From positions 1 to 40,466 of the forward strand of contig JBATUR010000092.1 of the NCBI GenBank assembly GCA_049671305.1: a stretch of 40,466 nt of DNA, in the 5' to 3' direction. The translations under genes and the position numbers were made by a program. Below, one piece after another: positions 15,941-25,185 of this stretch (within the stretch, counting starts at the first letter, position 1; every line of letters begins with the position of its first letter). Below the pieces are notes generated by a model. The model was given only the letters and a program-made list of their open reading frames with translations. It was not told where the DNA came from and made no database searches. The stretch comes from CADCTM01 sp049671305 (GTDB taxonomy: Bacteria; Cyanobacteriota; Cyanobacteriia; Cyanobacteriales; Coleofasciculaceae).

Positions 15941-17239
15941 CTAATTCTGACTAACCAATCGATTTTTTTGTGCAGAACTTGGTTGCATAATAACAGCTTC
16001 AAAAGGAACTATTCCTGCCTTTTCACTATTTAGACAACGCGCTGCTTCTTGTGATAAATCAAGATTGCGATCGGCTACATAAGGACCTCTATCATTAACT
16101 TTAACAATTACAGAATGACCGTTTTTGCGATTTTTTACCTTAAGATAAGTATTAAAAGGCAAAGTCGGATGAGCTGCTGTTAGTTCATGTTTATCATAGG
16201 TTTCTCCCGTAGCAGTTTGTTTACCGTGAAAAGTCGTACCGTACCAAGAAGCTCTACCTTGAAAAGTTTTTGCTGTTTTGACTAAGCGATGCATTCTACT
16301 TTGAGCTTCTGCCAGAGGTATGGCGGTTTTGCCTAAAGCGAGGCGGAGATTATTTGCCCATTCAATAGTGATTAATTCGGGGTTGTGGTTGAGAGCTGTG
16401 CCTAATTTATCATCTGCTGTAAATAATAAGCGATCGCCTATTTTTAATGCAGGTATTCCTTGAGCAAGTGTTGCTTCAATAGAAACAGATTTTAAAGCCT
16501 GTTTAGATAACGACTTTAAAGATTGCTTCAAACGTTGAGCCATTAATTCTGCTTGTTCTTGTTGCGGAAATTGCCCAATTAAATGACTTTTCAACCAAAC
16601 TTGAAAAACTTCTTTTTCAGCAACACCAAGAGATTGTTTTTTAAGCCCCTGTGCGTATTGCCAAAAACCCGGTTTTACAAGCCCTTTTTCAGGTGTTTGC
16701 TGTCCCACTATATTACCATGAGTACTAACTACTTTAACAGATAAAGCTAATGATTCTTCAGCAGCTTCAGGACGCTGATGCCAAGGTAATAAGTTTTGTA
16801 CTACTTGCCAAACTTGTTGAGAAAAAGACTTTTTGGGCTGACTAATAGAAGATGTTTCTTTCCATAAATTTGAGCTAGCTGCCACTTGTAGAGCGTCTTT
16901 TTTTTGCTTTAACGATGGTTGATAACAAAAAGGATTTTCTACCGCTTCAAGAGGCACAGAAGGGTGGGTAAAAGCTTGAATAGACTGATATCTAGAAAGC
17001 CCTACATTCATCGACCAAGCTAAATTAGGTAGTGTAATAATTGATGATTCAGAAGACCAAACTACTGAAGCTAGAGAGGTTGAAAGAATAGATGGTAGCT
17101 CAATTGGACTGTTGACTATCGAGAAAACCTGACTAGGGAATGCACTAATTAAGTAATCTGGCAATTTTGAGAAACCTTGATTGTAGCTAAGAAAGAAACC
17201 AAACCAAGAAGTTGCCCAAGCTAGTCCGAAAAATGGCAT
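15941..17239 (-). CDS. RlpA-like protein with a C-terminal double-psi beta-barrel
   Basis: 432 residues. The last 100 or so are the RlpA/DPBB domain: FQGRASWYGTTFHGKQTATG, ELTAAHPTLPFNTYLKVKN, VIVKVNDRGPYVADRNLDLS and the terminal AGIVPFEAVIM. This domain cuts naked peptidoglycan glycan strands in some bacteria; the DRGP and HxxxP positions match the family. The first 330 residues are not recognised. They begin with a hydrophobic stretch (GLAWATSWFGFFLSY) that may be a signal or anchor, and contain a repeated tract at about 218-300 (KSHLIGQFPQQEQAELMAQR and following) seen in cyanobacterial RlpA relatives. There is no SPOR domain. It converges with trpE and diverges from the PhzF gene. Confidence 0.85.
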   Translation of the reverse strand: MPFFGLAWATSWFGFFLSYNQGFSKLPDYLISAFPSQVFSIVNSPIELPSILSTSLASVVWSSESSIITLPNLAWSMNVGLSRYQSIQAFTHPSVPLEAVENPFCYQPSLKQKKDALQVAASSNLWKETSSISQPKKSFSQQVWQVVQNLLPWHQRPEAAEESLALSVKVVSTHGNIVGQQTPEKGLVKPGFWQYAQGLKKQSLGVAEKEVFQVWLKSHLIGQFPQQEQAELMAQRLKQSLKSLSKQALKSVSIEATLAQGIPALKIGDRLLFTADDKLGTALNHNPELITIEWANNLRLALGKTAIPLAEAQSRMHRLVKTAKTFQGRASWYGTTFHGKQTATGETYDKHELTAAHPTLPFNTYLKVKNRKNGHSVIVKVNDRGPYVADRNLDLSQEAARCLNSEKAGIVPFEAVIMQPSSAQKNRLVSQN

Positions 17240-17303
17240 ATATAGTAAAACCTAAAGCTAAATGCACTCTGGAGAATGGACAGTAATAGAGTATACAAGA
17301 AAT

Positions 17304-17337
17304 GGGGATCGATAGATCACTCTTGAGGATGATCCCC
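17304..17337. repeat. GGGGATC/GATCCCC inverted repeat in a divergent promoter region
   Basis: GGGGATC (17304-17310) and GATCCCC (17331-17337) are perfectly complementary around a 20-base loop that itself contains GATAGATC. The element lies between the RlpA-like and PhzF genes, which point away from each other, so it is a candidate operator or a relative of the GATCCC-type dispersed palindromes noted elsewhere in the window. Confidence 0.4.
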
Positions 17338-17444
17338 AAAAACCCTTAATAGTGCGCTGTCTTAAATGAAGCAACTTTAGCTTTAAAAAAAGACCAGAAG
17401 CTGTTATTCTGCTCAGTAAAATTAGAAATAAAACCTTAAAAAGT

Positions 17445-18332
17445 ATGCAAAACCTAACATTTTATATTGTTGATGTATTTGCCGTTGACAAATATACTGG
17501 TAATCAGCTTGCCGTTTTTACTGATGCGACTGATCTTTCTGAGCAAGAGATGCAACGATTAGCTAAAGAAATCAACTATTCAGAAACTACATTTCTTACC
17601 TCAAAAGAACTACAAAATGGAGGTTATAATGTCAGAATTTTTACACCAGAGCGAGAATTACCATTTGCTGGTCATCCAACACTTGGTACAGCATATATTA
17701 TTCAACAAATGATGCTCAATCAAGCTGTTGAAACACTCAAATTAAATTTAAAGGTTGGACAAATTCCTGTAACTTGGCAAAATCTAAATGACCTAGGTGA
17801 GGTTTTGTGGATGCGTCAAAATTCACCAACTTTTCATCAAAAATTAGATGCCTCTGCACTAGCAACCGTACTTGGTCTAGAATTAGATAGTATTGATTTA
17901 AGGTTTCCTATTCAAGAAGTATCTACAGGAATTCCTTTTATCATTGTTCCGCTAAAAACTCACAAGGATCTAAAACAAATTCGGGTCAGTCGAGACAGAT
18001 ATTTTGAATTAGTCGCAACAACTCAATCTCAAGAAATTTTAGTTTTTTGTCCAGAAACTTATGACAGCAAGAATCAGCTAAGCGTACGTGTTTTTGCGGA
18101 ATCTTTAGGCATACCAGAAGACCCAGCAACAGGCAGTGCTAATGGTTGTTTAGCTGGTTATTTAATACAGTATAATTATTTTGAAGAATCGTTTATAGAT
18201 GTGCGTGTTGAGCAAGGATATGAAATTGGTAGACCTTCATTATTATTGCTTAAAGCCGAGAAAAAAGACGAGACTATTAATGTTTCTGTAGGTGGTAAAG
18301 TTGTAATGGTAGCAAAAGGTGAATTTGTTTAA
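17445..18332 (+). CDS. PhzF family isomerase/epimerase
   Basis: 295 residues. The protein begins MQNLTFYIVDVFAVDKYTGN and has the PhzF hallmarks: NYSETTFL with the likely catalytic E47, RIFTPERELPFAGHPTLGTA (H77 in the G-H-P-T-L-G motif) and the second-half DPATGSANGCLAGYLIQYN. The two-domain diaminopimelate-epimerase-like fold is expected. In phenazine producers PhzF isomerises a chorismate-derived diene; cyanobacteria lack that pathway, and most members here have unknown substrates, so only the family is claimed. It stands alone in its direction and its stop lies 31 bases from the end of the converging adhesin gene. Its base composition is more AT-rich than the photosynthesis genes. Confidence 0.9.
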   Translation: MQNLTFYIVDVFAVDKYTGNQLAVFTDATDLSEQEMQRLAKEINYSETTFLTSKELQNGGYNVRIFTPERELPFAGHPTLGTAYIIQQMMLNQAVETLKLNLKVGQIPVTWQNLNDLGEVLWMRQNSPTFHQKLDASALATVLGLELDSIDLRFPIQEVSTGIPFIIVPLKTHKDLKQIRVSRDRYFELVATTQSQEILVFCPETYDSKNQLSVRVFAESLGIPEDPATGSANGCLAGYLIQYNYFEESFIDVRVEQGYEIGRPSLLLLKAEKKDETINVSVGGKVVMVAKGEFV

Positions 18333-18363
18333 AGTTGTACTTTCAATTGATAACTTGATTTTC

Positions 18364-21300
18364 TTACCAAGGATTACCAATCATTGTAAAAGCACTCCAA
18401 TAAAATGGATGTGTCAAATCTTTATTACCCAACTTCAATAATTCTGGGGGCAAAACAATACTATTACTACTTGTTACTAGCCTTCCTCCTTGTAATTTCA
18501 CCTCACCTTTAAGCATGGCTAATTGTGCTTTTCTTAGCGCTTCTGCTTTAATAGGAGCAGTCTTTAATTGCTCATAAAAAGTTGTCATCAATGCCAAAGT
18601 CCCCTCATCACTAACATACCAAAGACTCCCCAAAGCCGATTTGACACCTGCTTGCACCGCTAACCCTGTAAATCCTAATTCTACCGACTCATCCCCTAAC
18701 GCACTGCGACAAGCACTCAAAACCAGCAATTCCACAGCCGGATCACTAAATCTTAATTGGCGTAATTTATCTAGAGATAACTTGCTATCCCACAACTGAA
18801 TATAAGAATTCTCCGGTTTTCCTGGCTTAAATTCAGCATGAGTCGCTAAATGAATAATATTATAAGGTTTGGCAATTCGAGCTGCCTTAAGATTTTCTAA
18901 GGTAAAATTATTATTAAGAAATGACTTACTAACACCCAATGTTTGGGAAATAATTGATAACTCCAAAGGCACAGCAGGTAGAGGTTTTTGTTGTGTAAAT
19001 TGAGCCGCACCCATCGCTAAAACTGACGCATTCTTAACGCTGACATAACGAGTATCAGTCAGTGATAAACTAGGCATCAAACCAACACTATAATGCTCTA
19101 TAATAAACCTTTCGCCATCGTGGAGCGCGGCAATAGGAATAGAGCGTAAACCAGCATCCATAATAAACACAAGATTGTTAATCTTTTGTGCTTGTAAATC
19201 CTTCTCAATTGGGCTAATTAACCATCGATAAAGTGCTTGAGCTGGTGCTAAATAACCTGTGTTATTACGGATATCTGTAACCGTGCGACGTAACGTTTGT
19301 GCCTCAGTAAATAATTGAGAACAAGTTGCACCTTTTACTAATTGTCGAATCGGTTTATTCTGGGAGCTAACTAACACTAATTCTAGTTGTTTTTTCCCTT
19401 CAGACTGAGGTATACAGTTGGCATAAATTAGAGCTGGTTTTGTACCTGTAGATTTTTCAATACGTTGTAGAGTATTTTGAGCTTGCTCTAACGAAGCAAT
19501 GGTAACTTCTTTAACTCCTAAATAGCTTTGAAAAGGAGTAGTAAAAGTTTCCTCTAGTTGGCTAATAGTTGTTCCAATTTCTAAAATTGAGGATGATGTA
19601 ATTGTAACGGGACGAGAATTACTTTCTCTTCTTTGGGGTGGATTTAAATCAATTGGTTTGATGGATGGAATAGTAGAATTATTAGGCTTTTGAGGTGGTT
19701 TATCAACACTAATTAATGCAATATTACCTTCAATAGTTGTAAATGGCAAAGATTGCAAAGGAGTAAGCTTAAATGCACCACTTGTAATTGCACCACTCGT
19801 GCCATTAATTAAAGGGTTACCAACTTCAAAAGGAATAACACCATTGCCGCCATGACGGATAGTGATACTGCCTGAATTATTACCCCCAGCAGTTGAGATA
19901 CTCGTTAAAGTGTCATTAAAATTAAAGCTATCTGTAGCGCGAAAAAAGCGCTCAGTTGTAATATTAACATTGCCGCCATTACCATTACTACCACCTTGAG
20001 CATTGATATATTTTACTTGAATATCATTGAGAGGGTCTAGATTAACATTGCCACCATTGCCGATAAATCCACTAGAATCGATGATGCCAGTGCGGATACT
20101 GATATTAGCTTTAACCTCAACTTCACCACCATTTACAGATTGAGAAATTAAATCGCCGCTATTAATTGTTGCTTGCTGACTTGTTAAACGAATAGCACCC
20201 CCAGCCGTATTAATATTACCAGTTATCAGGTTATTTGTAGTGATTAATTCTACATTGCCACCTGTAGTATTGAGGTCTTTGATATTAATTGAATCAGTTC
20301 CATTTTTGTGAGTTATACTACTAGCAGAGATTGTATTTGTTGCCGTTAAATTATTCGCACTACCAATAGCTAAGTTACTAATTGGGATGTCATTTCCCAC
20401 TGTACTCCTCAAAAATACATTGCCATTACCAGCAGTAAGGCTAAGGTTTTGATTGCCGTTAATGCTGTTATTAAAAATAATATCTCCTGTAGCTGTGCCT
20501 GTACTAAAGAAAGCATTACCTGTTAAATTAAAAGGATTCTCAACTTGAATATTACCACCCGTCGTAGTAGCATTTAATTCACCAGTGTAGTTAATTGTTG
20601 CAGTTTGTAAAATATTAATAGCACCGCTACCATTATTTTCAATAGTAAGATTTCCAGTATTGATATTTCCAGCAAGTGTAATATCGCCATTACTACTATT
20701 AGCTGTATTATTATTTAAAGTTAAAGTTGTATTCCCTATACCAGAATTAAGAATAACATTAGATGCAAGGCTAATAACAGCATTTCCAGGGTCACGCTGA
20801 CTATTAACAACACCGTTAAAACTAGTATTATTAGCCAATAAAGTGAGGTTTCCATTATCAGTTGTAATACTAGAATTTAATAAAAGAGATCGTCCAGCTT
20901 CTAGTGTTAGGTTGCCGCCATTGCCATCAAGATTATTGAAAATAATTGCATTATTAACAGTAATATCATTGTTTGCTTGTAAAGTGACAGCAGTTCCTGT
21001 ATTGCCAAGTTGCGCGAGAAGTTGAGGATTAATGGTAATATTGCGATCGCTAAAATAACTACCAATCAAAGTATTAGGGTTGGCAATACCAATATCAAAG
21101 CGTCCCGACTCAGCATTAGCGTTAGGAGAAGCAACAGCATAGTTACCATTACTCATCGCTACGATTTTCTCACTGCCCAAATTATCATTAGGATTAACAC
21201 CAGAAATACGACTAATTTCTGTTCCTGTTATTCCATTAGCTAAAATTACTGTACCCACAGCATTTATGCCATTAATAGTAGCATTAGAATTACCAAAAAT

Positions 21301-24090
21301 ATAATTACCATTACTTAAGGCAATGAGGGCATTATTACCAAAATTATCATTAGGATTAGTGCCAGAAATGCGACTAATTTCTGTCCCTGTAGTACCATCA
21401 GCTAAAATTACTGTTCCCGAATCAACAACATTATTAAGATCAGCATTGGCATTGCCAAAAACATAGTTACTATTACTTAAAGCAGTAATAGAGGGCTTAT
21501 TTCTGTTAATACGATTTCCAAAGTTATCATTAGGATTGACGCCAGAAATACGATTAATTTCTGTCCCTGTCGTACCATTAGCTAAAATTACCGTGCCTGC
21601 ATTAAGAACACCATTAATCGTGGCATTAGGACTACCAAACACATAATTACTATTAGTCAAAGCTATGATATCTGCATTACCAAAAAGCTCATTAGTATTA
21701 ACTCCAGAAATGCGATTAATTTCCGTTCCCGTAGTACCATTAGATAAAATTACGGTGCCAGCATTAACAACACCATTAACTGTGGCAAATGGATTCCCAA
21801 ATACATAATTACCATTATTTAAAGCGGCGATAGCGCTGCTACCAAAAAACTCATTGGAATTAGCACCAGAAGTACGACTAATTTCCGTCCCCGTTGTACC
21901 ATTACCTAAAATAACAGAACCGTTATTATCAATTCCATTAACATCAGCATTAGGATTACCAAAAACATAATTACTATTACTTAAAGCGACAAGTCGATTA
22001 TTACCCAAGGCATCATCTTGATTAACCCCAGAAATGCGGCCAATTTCTGTTCCTGTATTACCGTCAGCTAAAATTACTGTTCCAGCATTAATAACATCAT
22101 TAATCGTGGCATTAGGATTACCAAAAACATATTTACCATTATTTAAAGCAACAATAGAAGTACTACCAAAAAAATCATTAGGATTAGCACCACTAATTCG
22201 ATTAATTTCCCTGCCCGTAGTACCATTAGCTAAAATTACTGTTCCGGCATCCACAACACCATTAATATCAGCAAAAATATTACCGAAAGCATAATTACCA
22301 TTATTTAAAGCCGTAAGCGCACCAAAGCCAAATCTATCTTCAATGTTTGCGCCATTAACTGTACTCAAAAGCGCCCCTGTATTGGGATCAAATAAATAAA
22401 CAGCCCCAGCATCCGTAGCAATTAAATCATCTCCCGGCGCAGAAATTACAATATTGCCATTACTTAAAACAACCGACTCATTAGCAAAATTATTACCCGG
22501 CGCTGGATTAGGATCTAAAATTTGAAAAGATTGATCAATCGTACTATCACCAATCGTGATATTTTTTGGGTCAAGCAACAACTGCCCTGCCTTCCCATTG
22601 GCAGCGCTAGCATTTGCCATTCCCCCAAAAAATAACTGATTCTTACTAGAAACTTCAATTAAACCGCCATCACCAACTGAAGTACCAGCTTTTGCCGTAA
22701 TATTGCCATAAAAATCAGTCTGTTGCTCAGACCAAACAATTACTTGACCACCATTTCCTGCAGTTAAGGCATCAGCTTTCAAAGTGCTAGCAGAATTCAC
22801 TAAAACAGTTTGAGCATTGATTGCGCCCTGAGTGCTTCCCTGATAATCGCCACCAACCAGGACTACCCCCCCACCACGCTTACCACTAGCATCAACCTGT
22901 GCTGCTAATAACCGCAAGTCCTGCCCAAATAAATGTACTGCCCCTCCGACTTCACCCGTCGCCGAAAAAGTGCCAGAAGTCGTCAACCGTGTCTGACTAC
23001 CGCCATTAAACTCAATAATTCCACCCTGACGAGTGCCATTTACCCCAGTTTGGGCACTTGCCGTCTGAATTGCCGTGCCGCTGTAGTTAACCCGAATTTC
23101 CCCGCCACTGCCAACCAAACCATTGGCATTAATTGTCCCAGAATCAAGGAAATTACTACTAGCAATGCCAATACTGCCGCCGTTGAAACCATTTGCCGTA
23201 ACTGCCCCGCGATTTTCTACCACCCGCCCAGCGATATCAATCACGCCGGGAGTTTTACCAGTGTTGGAGATTTGCCCTTGGTTGAGGATATAACCGCTAT
23301 TTCCTGTCAAAATTGCTGGTAAATCTTGCGGACGAATTGCTAATTGTTGTCCGTCGGCAGTGGTTAACGGTTGGATTTCTAAACTTAATAAATGTCCTGG
23401 TTGACTAATTCTGACTAAATTCTCACCAGGAACCGCAGCTAAGTTAATCATCCCCGACGGTGCGGCAAGGCTGCCAAGATTCGTCACACTACCCGCGATT
23501 AAGTTTAAGGTTTGTCCTGGTTGTAAGCTTAAATTTCCAGCATTGACAATTGCGCCTGATTGTGGGCTGGAAAAAGCAAAAATATTGGGATTACCAATTA
23601 AAGTTTGATAATTATTAGAACCTGTGGCATTAAACCATTGATTACCAAAACCAATGCCGTTAGCCGTTGTAGCGGTAAAGTCAGCCGGCAAATTGAGACG
23701 GGCACCTGCACCAAAAACAATACCTGCAGGGTTGATTAAAAATAAGTTAGAATTACCGCCTGTAAGCTTAATTAAGCCATTGATAGTGGAAGGATTACCG
23801 CCCGTGACTCGACCCAAAATATTACGAATGCTGGGCGAAGTCAGAAAATCGGCAACCTGACCAGAATTTAAGCCAAATTGTTGAAAACTTTGAAATAGAT
23901 TCGTACCATCACCTGAAAGTGTACCGCCGTTGATTTGGAAACGGTTGCCATTTTGGATGACGATGGTATTAGTACCATCGGTTGCAGGTGTTATCGTTTG
24001 AGCAAAAGCTGGTTGAATCGGTTCAAAACTAGCAACTGCAACAGGAACCATCAAACCTAGCCACAATTGACGACATCGGGTAGATTTCAT
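18364..24090 (-). CDS. Giant exported filamentous-haemagglutinin-like adhesin with propeller repeats and a C-terminal CHAT protease domain
   Basis: About 1908 residues. Signal peptide 1-31 (ends QPAFAQ), then the two-partner-secretion (TPS/FHA) domain at about 32-170: NRFQINGGTLSGDGTNLFQS, FLINPAGIVFGAGARLNLPA. A beta-helix follows to about 510, with GG-N-rich rungs. Residues about 535-995 hold eight to nine 53-54-residue repeats of FG-GAP/propeller type (NGNYVFGNPNATINGV, AGTVILANGTTGTEI). A second beta-helix runs to about 1460, then a Pro-rich linker, then the CHAT domain (about 1530-1908), with the dyad H1751 in HLATHAEF and C1794 in LSACRSALG, followed by a late SLW and FYWSAF. CHAT domains are caspase-like proteases. 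No TpsB transporter is in the window. The start is ATG at 24090, with GGAG 9 bases upstream; a GTG at 24105 overlaps that site and was rejected. Confidence 0.9.
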   Translation of the reverse strand: MKSTRCRQLWLGLMVPVAVASFEPIQPAFAQTITPATDGTNTIVIQNGNRFQINGGTLSGDGTNLFQSFQQFGLNSGQVADFLTSPSIRNILGRVTGGNPSTINGLIKLTGGNSNLFLINPAGIVFGAGARLNLPADFTATTANGIGFGNQWFNATGSNNYQTLIGNPNIFAFSSPQSGAIVNAGNLSLQPGQTLNLIAGSVTNLGSLAAPSGMINLAAVPGENLVRISQPGHLLSLEIQPLTTADGQQLAIRPQDLPAILTGNSGYILNQGQISNTGKTPGVIDIAGRVVENRGAVTANGFNGGSIGIASSNFLDSGTINANGLVGSGGEIRVNYSGTAIQTASAQTGVNGTRQGGIIEFNGGSQTRLTTSGTFSATGEVGGAVHLFGQDLRLLAAQVDASGKRGGGVVLVGGDYQGSTQGAINAQTVLVNSASTLKADALTAGNGGQVIVWSEQQTDFYGNITAKAGTSVGDGGLIEVSSKNQLFFGGMANASAANGKAGQLLLDPKNITIGDSTIDQSFQILDPNPAPGNNFANESVVLSNGNIVISAPGDDLIATDAGAVYLFDPNTGALLSTVNGANIEDRFGFGALTALNNGNYAFGNIFADINGVVDAGTVILANGTTGREINRISGANPNDFFGSTSIVALNNGKYVFGNPNATINDVINAGTVILADGNTGTEIGRISGVNQDDALGNNRLVALSNSNYVFGNPNADVNGIDNNGSVILGNGTTGTEISRTSGANSNEFFGSSAIAALNNGNYVFGNPFATVNGVVNAGTVILSNGTTGTEINRISGVNTNELFGNADIIALTNSNYVFGSPNATINGVLNAGTVILANGTTGTEINRISGVNPNDNFGNRINRNKPSITALSNSNYVFGNANADLNNVVDSGTVILADGTTGTEISRISGTNPNDNFGNNALIALSNGNYIFGNSNATINGINAVGTVILANGITGTEISRISGVNPNDNLGSEKIVAMSNGNYAVASPNANAESGRFDIGIANPNTLIGSYFSDRNITINPQLLAQLGNTGTAVTLQANNDITVNNAIIFNNLDGNGGNLTLEAGRSLLLNSSITTDNGNLTLLANNTSFNGVVNSQRDPGNAVISLASNVILNSGIGNTTLTLNNNTANSSNGDITLAGNINTGNLTIENNGSGAINILQTATINYTGELNATTTGGNIQVENPFNLTGNAFFSTGTATGDIIFNNSINGNQNLSLTAGNGNVFLRSTVGNDIPISNLAIGSANNLTATNTISASSITHKNGTDSINIKDLNTTGGNVELITTNNLITGNINTAGGAIRLTSQQATINSGDLISQSVNGGEVEVKANISIRTGIIDSSGFIGNGGNVNLDPLNDIQVKYINAQGGSNGNGGNVNITTERFFRATDSFNFNDTLTSISTAGGNNSGSITIRHGGNGVIPFEVGNPLINGTSGAITSGAFKLTPLQSLPFTTIEGNIALISVDKPPQKPNNSTIPSIKPIDLNPPQRRESNSRPVTITSSSILEIGTTISQLEETFTTPFQSYLGVKEVTIASLEQAQNTLQRIEKSTGTKPALIYANCIPQSEGKKQLELVLVSSQNKPIRQLVKGATCSQLFTEAQTLRRTVTDIRNNTGYLAPAQALYRWLISPIEKDLQAQKINNLVFIMDAGLRSIPIAALHDGERFIIEHYSVGLMPSLSLTDTRYVSVKNASVLAMGAAQFTQQKPLPAVPLELSIISQTLGVSKSFLNNNFTLENLKAARIAKPYNIIHLATHAEFKPGKPENSYIQLWDSKLSLDKLRQLRFSDPAVELLVLSACRSALGDESVELGFTGLAVQAGVKSALGSLWYVSDEGTLALMTTFYEQLKTAPIKAEALRKAQLAMLKGEVKLQGGRLVTSSNSIVLPPELLKLGNKDLTHPFYWSAFTMIGNPW
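21108..22488 (-). repeat. About 160-bp tandem repeats inside the adhesin gene (8-9 copies)
   Basis: Each unit encodes 53-54 residues (one has 59, with an inserted RINRNKPS). The shared pattern is A-L-x-N-x-N-Y-x-F-G-N-x-N-A, then N-A-G-T-V-I-L-A-N/D-G-T-T-G-T-E-I, then R-I-S-G-x-N-x-N-D. The DNA is also strongly conserved between units (for example CCATTAGCTAAAATTAC recurs), so recent duplication or gene conversion is likely. The first unit (AGAVYLFDPNTGALL) is the most divergent and the most FG-GAP-like. The array length is likely to vary between strains. Confidence 0.85.
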
Positions 24091-24302
24091 TGGCAATAAC
24101 TCCACAAAAATAATTCATTTGGTAGCAGTCTGATACATTGACTGTATCTTGAGCTTCTACAAAAAGGGTAGTAGAACTTAACAAAACAGTGGAGTTAAGG
24201 CAAATAAACCTAAACTAGGCGCAGATCTCGGTCTATGGGGTCGCAAGAATGGCATCATATTTATATTAGAAGACTCGATCTTGTTTCAGCCAGCTAAGAA
24301 TT

Positions 24303-24485
24303 ATGGGGTTTGCAGACCTATCGATTGCCGAAATTGCCGCAGAATATGACCTTCCTACCGAGGAAGTTTGCCATTTGTGCCAGCAGTTGGGAATTACTTA
24401 CAAAACTCAAGAAACTCGTTTAGCCCTGGAAGATGCCAAGGCAATCATTTCTAAGATTTTGTCTCAAAAACAAAATTCGGAGTAA
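24303..24485 (+). CDS. 60-residue conserved-looking protein with a helix-turn-helix-like fold (IF2 N-terminal-like)
   Basis: 60 residues: MGFADLSIAEIAAEYDLPTE then EVCHLCQQLGITYKTQETRL and ALEDAKAIISKILSQKQNSE. The order 'L-S-I-A-E-I-A-x-E-Y-D-L-P-x-E-E-V', loop, 'L-G-I', loop, 'L-A-L-E-D-A-K-A-I-I' resembles the small helical IF2_N module or a HTH. A nucleic-acid or ribosome-related role is therefore possible but unproven. It has a CxxC-like C-H-L-C pair at 23-26. No good Shine-Dalgarno sequence precedes it (CAGCTAAGAATT). It sits 203 bases before psbV on the same strand and is divergent from the adhesin gene. Confidence 0.65.
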   Translation: MGFADLSIAEIAAEYDLPTEEVCHLCQQLGITYKTQETRLALEDAKAIISKILSQKQNSE

Positions 24486-24589
24486 TACCCCCTTTCTGAG
24501 GATAAAACTCAACTACTAGCTTGAGTCTATGCCTAATAAAGGAATACTTTTTTGTCTATTAGATGGTCTTCTTGACCCTTAAAAACTGG

Positions 24590-24617
24590 TTGACTGTGAT
24601 GCCTGTGTGTTTAATAT
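24590..24617 (+). promoter_or_regulatory. Candidate psbV promoter
   Basis: TTGACT (24590-24595) and TAATAT (24612-24617) are 16 bases apart, a fair sigma-70-like pair. A start near 24624 gives a leader of about 65 bases. The psbV ribosome site GGAG lies just before its ATG. Confidence 0.45.
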
Positions 24618-24688
24618 ACACTCAGAGATTGAGTTGATACTGTGTTGATCCGAGATAAATAAACCAATTTTTTAGTGGAGAACCGAGC

Positions 24689-25177
24689 ATGAAGCGATTG
24701 ATTTTGCTGGCAGTAACAACTTTGTTTTTTGCCTTGCAAGTGGCAGTAGGAAGCGTATCTGCTGTTGAACTTAGCACTGAACTCCGTACCGTGAAAGTTA
24801 ATGATACAGGCGCTAATGGTGTCCTCAGCCTTGAACAAGTGCAAAAAGGCAAGCGTTTGTTTAACGATAGCTGTGCCCAGTGTCATGCAGGCGGCAAAAC
24901 CAAAACTGACCCCAACGTGGGACTATCAACAGATGTACTGGCAGGAGCCACGCCAAAACGTGATAACGTTGAAGCTTTGGTGGATTATATGAAGAATCCT
25001 ACTACCTATGATGGTGAAATTGAGATTGCTGAGATTCACCCTAGTCTCAAGAGTGCTGATATTTATCCTGAGATGAGAAACTTGACGGATGATGATCTAA
25101 CAGCGATCGCAGGTCACATTCTAATTCAGCCCAGAATTCTTGGCAAAGGCTGGGGCGGCGGCAAAGTCTACAACTAA
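24689..25177 (+). CDS. psbV: Cytochrome c-550 of photosystem II, PsbV
   Basis: 162 residues. A signal peptide ends VSVSA-like at about residue 25 (GSVSA|VELST), so the mature protein of 137 residues goes to the thylakoid lumen. The haem site is C62-A-Q-C65-H66 in SCAQCHAGG, and the sixth ligand is H117 in IEIAEIHPSL, 51 residues later as in known c-550. LAGATPKRDNVEALVDYMKN and the C-terminal ILGKGWGGGKVYN are diagnostic. PsbV is an extrinsic subunit that stabilises the Mn4CaO5 cluster with PsbU and PsbO. GGAG lies 8 bases before the ATG. The paralogue psbV2 follows, separated by a 98-base spacer containing a strong hairpin. Confidence 0.98.
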   Translation: MKRLILLAVTTLFFALQVAVGSVSAVELSTELRTVKVNDTGANGVLSLEQVQKGKRLFNDSCAQCHAGGKTKTDPNVGLSTDVLAGATPKRDNVEALVDYMKNPTTYDGEIEIAEIHPSLKSADIYPEMRNLTDDDLTAIAGHILIQPRILGKGWGGGKVYN

Positions 25178-25185
25178 ATACCACA

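Noticed and set aside
21108..22488. Possible CRISPR array or satellite because of regular repeats
   Set aside because: The units are about 160 bp, stay in frame, code for protein and have no spacers.
24091..24105. GTG start of the adhesin at 24105
   Set aside because: The bases form the ribosome site (GGAG) for the ATG at 24090, which begins a normal signal peptide.
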